This document shows positions 58,732 through 64,000 of a stretch of 64,000 nucleotides of DNA, one piece after another; positions within the stretch are counted from its first letter, which is position 1; each line of letters starts with the position of its first letter. Both the position numbers and the translations under genes were made by a program. Origin of the DNA: Bacteroidota bacterium (GTDB taxonomy: Bacteria > Bacteroidota > Rhodothermia > Rhodothermales > UBA10348); assembly GCA_029262775.1 (NCBI GenBank), contig JAJCYR010000056.1, positions 340,676 to 404,675 of the forward strand, in the 5' to 3' direction. The notes beneath the pieces are model-generated. The model was not told where the DNA came from, ran no database searches, and saw only the letters and a list, made by a program, of their open reading frames with translations.

Positions 58732-61700
58732 ATGACAACAAAGCTGATCTCCCGCATTGTTCTGCTCCTGCTCGTTCTTGACGGCAGTACGGGTGCGCTT
58801 CGCGCCCAACCCGTAGACCGTGCCGCGGAACGCCAGTTTGCAGAGGGTCTGGAGATGTTTCACAGCGGTATGTTTGCGCGAGCCATCGACGAGTTTGGTG
58901 CCCTGACGGTAGACCAGCCAGACCATGTACGCACGATAGACGCCCTGTATTACATGGCAGAGGCCCACCTGGCGCTGGGTCACGAGGACGAAGCCATTCG
59001 CCTGCTCGAAGTATTCGACACCAATTACCCAAGGCATCCATTCGCCTTCGGGACCCGTCTGGCTCTCGGGAAATATTTTTTCGACCGGGGCGACTACGAA
59101 AGATCATATGACCTTCTTGCAGGTGTTCTTCAGCGCAGTCCGACCCGGGAGTCTTCAGCCGTTGCGCTCTACTGGATGGCAGAGTCCCGTTCGGAGACAC
59201 GCCGTCCGGACGAGGCCCGAGATCTGTTTGACCGTATCGTGGACGAGTTTCCCGATACGGACGCCGCTCCAAGGGCAGCCTACGCCGCGGCTCTTATCGA
59301 CGTCGAAGAACATCTGTTCACCTCTGCCGCAAGGCGCTTGGAGGCGTTGGCCAGCACCTTCCCAGATTCCGAGTTTACCCGGAACATGGGCCTTGCGCTT
59401 GCGGAAACGTATTACGAAATCAGCGATTACCGACGTGCCGCTGACGAAATTGTCCGTCAGCGACCTTACCTGGACGGCGAGGCCTACGACCGCGCTACGT
59501 TTCTACTCGCTGAATCGTACAACCAGTTGGGGCGCCATGAGGACGCCATAATTTCCTACAGGTACTTCACAGAAGAACGTCCGGAGAGTCCATATTACAG
59601 ACGAGCACTGTACGGCCTGGCGTGGAACTATCACCACCAGGAGACCTGGCAATGGGCAGCCGACAATTTCCGGCTCGTCCATGAATCCGGAGCTGATGAC
59701 CTGGCAGCGTCGGCCATGTACCATGCTGCCGTCAATCTCCGATTGGCCCGTCAGGACCGGGAGGCACTCAATACGTTTGAGCGCTATGTGACGAATTGGC
59801 CCGAACATGACCTTGCAGACCGGGGATGGTTCGAGTTGGGCATTCTGAGATACCAGCGGCGCGATTGGGCCGGTGCCCGGGAAGCCTTTAAGGTTTTTCT
59901 GGACGGTTTCGAGGACTCGGCCGTTCGTGGAGATGCGCTCATGCATTTGGGGAATACCAATGTAGCGCTGGGTGACTTCGATGCCGCGCTCAACGCATTC
60001 GACGAAGCCATCGCTCTGGATGCGGCTCCACGAGAGCTCCGCGAGCGCATCATATTTCAAAAAGCATGGTTGTTGTACAGAAATCGTGACTACCGGAGGG
60101 CCTCGGAAGAATTCCTCGCGCTTTTCGCGGCAAACAACTCCTCAGACACAGCCGATCAGACCCTGTTCTGGGCAGCAGAAAGTTTTTTCCAGTTGGAAAA
60201 CTTCGACAGGGCAGGTGCACTTTTTGAACAATACCTGCGAGATTTCCCAAGCGCTGACCAGGTCGATGCAGCGCAATACGCCCTCGGCTGGACCTATTTT
60301 CGTCAGGGCCGCTATGCAGACGCCATACCCCGGTTTGAATCGTTCCTCGCAGCCTATCGTGGCATTGGAGACACCGTTCCGTACCGCAGCGACGCCCGGT
60401 TACGCCTGGCTGACAGCTATTTCGCATTGAAACAATATCCGCAGGCCGTACGCGTGTACGGACAGTTGGCGGCCGAGGGTGACGATTATGCCCTTTTTCA
60501 AATCGGACAGGCATATTCGAATGCAGGCGACGCCCTGGAAGCCATTTCCACGTTCCAGCAACTGATCGAGGACTACCCCTCCAGTGAATGGCGGGAAGAA
60601 ACCCGCTACCAGTTGGGATATCTGTACTTCCTGAATCAGGAATATGAGTTGGCCGTGGATTCCTATCGCGAGTTGACGGAGTCCTTCCCAACGGATCCGC
60701 TCGCTGCCAAAGCCCAATACGGTATTGGAGATGCGTACTTCAATGCAGGACGCACCAACGACGCCGTAAATGCCTACATGGCTGTTCTCAGTGACTATCC
60801 GGACAGTCCATTCACAGCCGATGCGGCATCCGGCATCCAGTTCGCTCTCCTGGCAAGTGGCAACGCGGATCGATCCGACGCTATCATCGACTCACTGGCA
60901 CAGATACATGCTGGCTCCTCCCTGGCGGAAGTGCTCCGCTTCCGCCAGGCCGAAACACGGTATCAGTCCGGACTTCCGGACCAGGCACTGGCGGATTTTG
61001 AATCGCTTTTGGCCGATGGCGTGTCCCGCGGCAGACGAGCCGATGTGTACTGGTACATGGGTCTTATCCAGCGTGAGAACGGCAATACCGCTGCCGCCAT
61101 GAGGGCACTACGCTTGGGTCTCGAAGACACTGATTCCGGTCGCCGGAAGGACTTGGCGCGGCTTCTCGGTGCGCTGCAGCTGGTAGAGCAGGACTACGAT
61201 GGAGCGCTGTCGACGTACGATATCATGGTGCAAGTCACGACTCCCGGCACCAATGAGCGTGCACAGGCGCTCTATGGTCGCAGCCGTGCACTCTCCGGTC
61301 TCGGACGCGCCGAGGAAGCCCGCGGATTACTTGAGGATGTGGTTCAAACGGCTCCAGACAGTCCGGCATCGTATCCGGCACTACTTGGTTTGGCGCGAAT
61401 CCATATTGAAGCCAGAGCGGTCACCCAGGCAATCACCCTTCTGGAAAAGGTTTCTCGCAACGCACGCGATGCCACAGGTGCGGAGGCACTCTTCGTTTTG
61501 GGAGAATTGTATTTCTCAGAGGGCGACGCTGCTCGTTCCATCGCGACTCTTTCTCGCATGTCTGCCTTATTTCCAGGGTATCCTGAATGGATGGCGCGTA
61601 GTCTTGGACTGCAGGGACGGGCCTTCGAGCAGATGGGCAATCCGGGCGAAGCGCTTCGCATCTACAAGGAACTTGTGGCCACGTATCCGGAGAGTCCGGA

Positions 61701-61746
61701 CGCCGGGAATGCCCGGGAGCGCATTGAAGATCTGGAGGTTGAATAA
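58732..61746 (+). CDS. Exported TPR-repeat protein
   Basis: A 1004-aa protein with a signal peptide (ISRIVLLLLVLDGSTGALRAQ) and TPR repeats over almost all of the length, seen as recurring units such as ALYYMAEAHLALGHEDEAIRLLE, VALYWMAESRSETRRPDEARDLF and AQYALGWTYFRQGRYADAI. It should form a superhelical scaffold in the periplasm or at the outer membrane. ATG 58732 gives the signal peptide; the ORF extends 148 codons upstream across the divergent promoter region. The stop TAA overlaps the ATG of the barrel gene (TAATG), indicating co-translation. Confidence 0.92.
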   Translation: MTTKLISRIVLLLLVLDGSTGALRAQPVDRAAERQFAEGLEMFHSGMFARAIDEFGALTVDQPDHVRTIDALYYMAEAHLALGHEDEAIRLLEVFDTNYPRHPFAFGTRLALGKYFFDRGDYERSYDLLAGVLQRSPTRESSAVALYWMAESRSETRRPDEARDLFDRIVDEFPDTDAAPRAAYAAALIDVEEHLFTSAARRLEALASTFPDSEFTRNMGLALAETYYEISDYRRAADEIVRQRPYLDGEAYDRATFLLAESYNQLGRHEDAIISYRYFTEERPESPYYRRALYGLAWNYHHQETWQWAADNFRLVHESGADDLAASAMYHAAVNLRLARQDREALNTFERYVTNWPEHDLADRGWFELGILRYQRRDWAGAREAFKVFLDGFEDSAVRGDALMHLGNTNVALGDFDAALNAFDEAIALDAAPRELRERIIFQKAWLLYRNRDYRRASEEFLALFAANNSSDTADQTLFWAAESFFQLENFDRAGALFEQYLRDFPSADQVDAAQYALGWTYFRQGRYADAIPRFESFLAAYRGIGDTVPYRSDARLRLADSYFALKQYPQAVRVYGQLAAEGDDYALFQIGQAYSNAGDALEAISTFQQLIEDYPSSEWREETRYQLGYLYFLNQEYELAVDSYRELTESFPTDPLAAKAQYGIGDAYFNAGRTNDAVNAYMAVLSDYPDSPFTADAASGIQFALLASGNADRSDAIIDSLAQIHAGSSLAEVLRFRQAETRYQSGLPDQALADFESLLADGVSRGRRADVYWYMGLIQRENGNTAAAMRALRLGLEDTDSGRRKDLARLLGALQLVEQDYDGALSTYDIMVQVTTPGTNERAQALYGRSRALSGLGRAEEARGLLEDVVQTAPDSPASYPALLGLARIHIEARAVTQAITLLEKVSRNARDATGAEALFVLGELYFSEGDAARSIATLSRMSALFPGYPEWMARSLGLQGRAFEQMGNPGEALRIYKELVATYPESPDAGNARERIEDLEVE

Positions 61747-63476
61747 TGAAGCCGGTATACACCATCACGTTATGCTGCCTGTTCGCCGGCCTCGCCCAGG
61801 CCCAGGAGACGCCGGTTCTGCCCGACCTCGCACCGAGACAGGTAGAAATCACCGGAGACCTTACCATTTCATTTCCGTCACTCAGACGACAACCGTTGAT
61901 CGGGTTCAACCCGCCGCCGTCGGTCCCGAACATCCCGGATGCGCGACGCCCCTACACGGGTACCTACAAACAATCGGGGGCCGAACTGCCACCCAGCCCG
62001 CTGGCACCCCCGGCTCCCCCTCCAGTTTCCGCATTTGCATCCCGAGAGGCCAAGTCCGGGAGTATCACGCTTCAGGCCGGTCGCTATCTGGATCGACTCG
62101 TGGATGCGGACGTGGAGCTGTACGTGGACAATATTCAGTCGGTCACGGTATCGGTTTCCTACTTTGGGACCGACGGACACGATTCCACACCGACTGGGGG
62201 CTCCACCGATCGGGACCTCTTTTCTTCTGACCTCAGGTGGCGCCGGGTAGCTGGTCCCGGACTTTTGGGCCTCCAGGCCGGACTGACGCGTGACTCGTGG
62301 AGTCTTGTCGGCGCCACTCCCGTTCCTGGTGCACTGTCTTTGCCCAATCCGGAACGAACCGTCTCGGCCCTGCGCCTGGGTGCACGATGGGGTTCTCGGC
62401 CGGGCTCCAATCTACCCTACGATGTAGGCCTGAAATGGACCTCGTCGGAAGTCGACACAGATATTTTTGATACGGCCGTGCGGGAAGATCCCTCTACCGA
62501 TCGGCATGAAAACAGACTGGTTGGGAGCGGACGCGTAACCATTCCCGTTTCCTCGTGGTCTCTCGCCATGAAAGCCTCCGGTGCACTCTCTGGTCTTGAC
62601 GAAAATGGTTCGGTCTCTCTGGGTACGACCAGCGATGCCGACGCCCGCATCAGCGTTGCTACGCCGCGTGGGCGGCGTCTGGAATTGGAGCTGGGTGCCG
62701 CGCTTCTTGCGCTCGATAGCGATCCGCAGGGTCCGGGCACCTCGTCCCGAAGCGAAACCTTCATCGTCCCGATGGGCAAACTGCGATTCTGGCTCAATGA
62801 GTCGACCTCGTTCTTCGCTGGATCAGATCCCGGCTTGATTAGACAGTCCTCGCTTTCCATATTGGATGTCAATCCGTTTATTCGTGATGAGCCGTTCATC
62901 CTGCCCGATCTGTACAGTATTCGTGGTTATGCCGGCTTCCTGAACACCGCTCGATACACGGAATGGGAGGTGCGTGCCGGTTTCGACCGGGCGCCCTCCT
63001 TTGGCTTTCATACCGAAAGCCTCGTTCCCCTCGGTGGATACAGTGCAGGTTATTTTGACCGGGGAATCGACGAAATGGATCGATTCTACGTCGAGTCATC
63101 CTTTGCAGTCATCCTGTCTCCAGCTTTCCATAGCGGCGTGAGTGCCACGCTGCAGCAAACGGAACTGGATGTGACGGGCGAAGATGTACCGTTCATTTCG
63201 CCTGTTTCCGTGAAACCGTGGATTCAGAGCAGCAGCTTTGGTGGACGGCTGGACGTGTACAGTGAACTGCTGTTCGAGTCAGCCCGAGACCGTGATACCA
63301 GGGGAAATCTGGAAACCGATGATTATTGGCGATTTGGTGTCCAGACGAGATATCACCTGCGTCCGGGATTTGCCATCTCCGTTGGATTAAGGCATGTGTT
63401 TTCGGAGCCTGACTTCTGGTCAGGCCAACCACTGGAAGAATCTGCCGTCCACGCCGGGGTCGGGTGGCGCTGGTGA
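61746..63476 (+). CDS. Putative outer-membrane beta-barrel protein
   Basis: A 576-aa exported protein: signal peptide TITLCCLFAGLAQAQ, a short Pro-rich segment (about 50-95), then a series of amphipathic strands (ITLQAGRYLDRLVDADVELYVDN, YDVGLKWTSSEVD, AISVGLRHVFSEPDFW) ending in the aromatic VGWRW typical of barrel C-termini. I recognise no specific family; the C-terminus resembles TonB-receptor-like barrels without the plug. Start coupled to the TPR gene by a 1-nt overlap, suggesting that the two work as a pair. Confidence 0.8.
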   Translation: MKPVYTITLCCLFAGLAQAQETPVLPDLAPRQVEITGDLTISFPSLRRQPLIGFNPPPSVPNIPDARRPYTGTYKQSGAELPPSPLAPPAPPPVSAFASREAKSGSITLQAGRYLDRLVDADVELYVDNIQSVTVSVSYFGTDGHDSTPTGGSTDRDLFSSDLRWRRVAGPGLLGLQAGLTRDSWSLVGATPVPGALSLPNPERTVSALRLGARWGSRPGSNLPYDVGLKWTSSEVDTDIFDTAVREDPSTDRHENRLVGSGRVTIPVSSWSLAMKASGALSGLDENGSVSLGTTSDADARISVATPRGRRLELELGAALLALDSDPQGPGTSSRSETFIVPMGKLRFWLNESTSFFAGSDPGLIRQSSLSILDVNPFIRDEPFILPDLYSIRGYAGFLNTARYTEWEVRAGFDRAPSFGFHTESLVPLGGYSAGYFDRGIDEMDRFYVESSFAVILSPAFHSGVSATLQQTELDVTGEDVPFISPVSVKPWIQSSSFGGRLDVYSELLFESARDRDTRGNLETDDYWRFGVQTRYHLRPGFAISVGLRHVFSEPDFWSGQPLEESAVHAGVGWRW

Positions 63477-63500
63477 GGGTATACAGGGTATCTTGCAGGC

Positions 63501-64000
63501 ATGATTGATCCGGAGTCCACACACAGGGAAGCGGTTTTAACCGTAGCATACCGTCTGATGAGCGGTAGGCGCACCTCTCTTGCGCGGCTCGGTGAACTCA
63601 GAACCGTGCACGAGAGTGCTCGAAAGCAGGGAACGGCCTGGTACCCTCCCGCCGAGCGGGTCATTTTCGACCCTTCCAGAACCAGGGGCGAGGATGAGCC
63701 ACCATCTGCCGTTGATTTTCTGTCGCGCGAAATCAGAAGCCGCCTCGCAGAGCACGGACGTGCACGTATGGACGGTCTGGGTGTTTTCTCGTCGGAGGAC
63801 GGTGAAGTCCGATTTTCAGCGGCGAGCGATCTGCAGCATGTCGTCAATCATGCCTATGCGCATCTCGAGTCGCATGAACAGCCTCTAACCAAAGAAGGCG
63901 CCTTCGCCGTGACGGAGGAAACCGCCAGCAAGGCGGAACCCGAGGGCACCACCGGAAATCGCGAACCGGATTCGACGGAGACGCCTCCCATCCCCCCCGT
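63501..64000 (+). CDS. Tandem HU-like domain protein, truncated by window end
   Basis: An open frame of 166 codons from ATG 63501, 24 nt after the barrel gene, runs off the window with no stop. Two HU/CCDC81-like half-domains follow each other: AVLTVAYRLMSGRRTSLARLGELRTV...RVIFDPS and VDFLSREIRSRLAEHGRARMDGLGVFSSEDGEVRFS. After residue 130 it is Glu/Thr/Pro-rich linker. In Bacteroidota such proteins often continue to a membrane segment and SPOR domain that binds peptidoglycan, so that is the expected C-terminus (inference). It is probably the third gene of the TPR-barrel operon. Confidence 0.7.
   Translation, partial: MIDPESTHREAVLTVAYRLMSGRRTSLARLGELRTVHESARKQGTAWYPPAERVIFDPSRTRGEDEPPSAVDFLSREIRSRLAEHGRARMDGLGVFSSEDGEVRFSAASDLQHVVNHAYAHLESHEQPLTKEGAFAVTEETASKAEPEGTTGNREPDSTETPPIPP

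Overview
This is about 64 kb of GC-rich chromosomal DNA from a Gram-negative, outer-membrane bacterium of the Bacteroidota/Rhodothermota side of the tree. I infer a Rhodothermales- or Balneolales-like marine heterotroph. The grounds are: an S46 dipeptidyl peptidase; a DUF4835 (PorD-like, type IX secretion-linked) protein; Bacteroidota-style TonB, TPR, GAF and DUF5706 proteins; tandem HU-like domains; many SpI and lipoprotein signals; and promoters of the form TTTG/TTG - about 20 nt - TAnnTT(T/C), with few Shine-Dalgarno sites. No insertion sequence, integrase, CRISPR array or phage gene was seen. Gene density is very high, with many 1-4 nt stop/start overlaps inside operons and six convergent pairs that overlap at their 3' ends.

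Layout. 1-5 kb: initiator tRNA-Met with terminator, alkaline-phosphatase-superfamily metalloenzyme, S46 peptidase lipoprotein, tRNA-Leu(TAG), DUF4835 protein. 5-10.6 kb: a 60-bp minisatellite leading into two consecutive beta-barrel genes, then a large gluzincin/beta-propeller/barrel fusion. 10.6-19.4 kb (minus): tRNA-Ser(CGA), alaS, a thioredoxin-domain DUF255 protein, an M14 carboxypeptidase-like enzyme and a Tat-exported asparaginase, the last four as one operon. 19.4-27.7 kb: thiE; an operon of M24 peptidase, hybrid-like sensor kinase and DUF819 membrane protein; pepF; a TlpA-type lipoprotein; an M16 peptidase coupled to polA. 30.6-33.6 kb: a tightly overlapped dTDP-sugar operon (rfbB, rfbA, RmlC-like cupin, HAD phosphatase). 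33.6-38.3 kb (minus): orphan parA, S45 acylase, NSS transporter. 38.4-41.2 kb: lnt, Maf, class-I glutamine amidotransferase.

41.2-47.6 kb is the most suggestive regulatory block. A FixL-like PAS histidine kinase with the heme-ligand signature and its LuxR-type regulator lie upstream, on the same strand, of a tonB gene and an Acg-type nitroreductase. A palindrome sits between the regulator and tonB, and a GAF protein is divergent. 47.5-55.6 kb: an orphan Pycsar-effector-like (DUF5706) membrane protein coupled to a SixA-type phosphatase; an SdiA-regulated-type lipoprotein next to a 1233-aa phosphoesterase / kinase-like / outer-membrane-barrel fusion; an operon of a P460-like cytochrome lipoprotein, folB and ppk1. 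56.7-64 kb: membrane-anchored coiled-coil/HhH protein, PfkB kinase, and a cluster of a 1004-aa TPR protein, an outer-membrane barrel and a truncated tandem-HU protein.

The overall physiology looks like protein scavenging (S46, M14, M3, M16, M24, asparaginase, S45 and gluzincin enzymes) with extensive outer-membrane and sensory functions. All family assignments come from reading motifs by eye; no database search was run.
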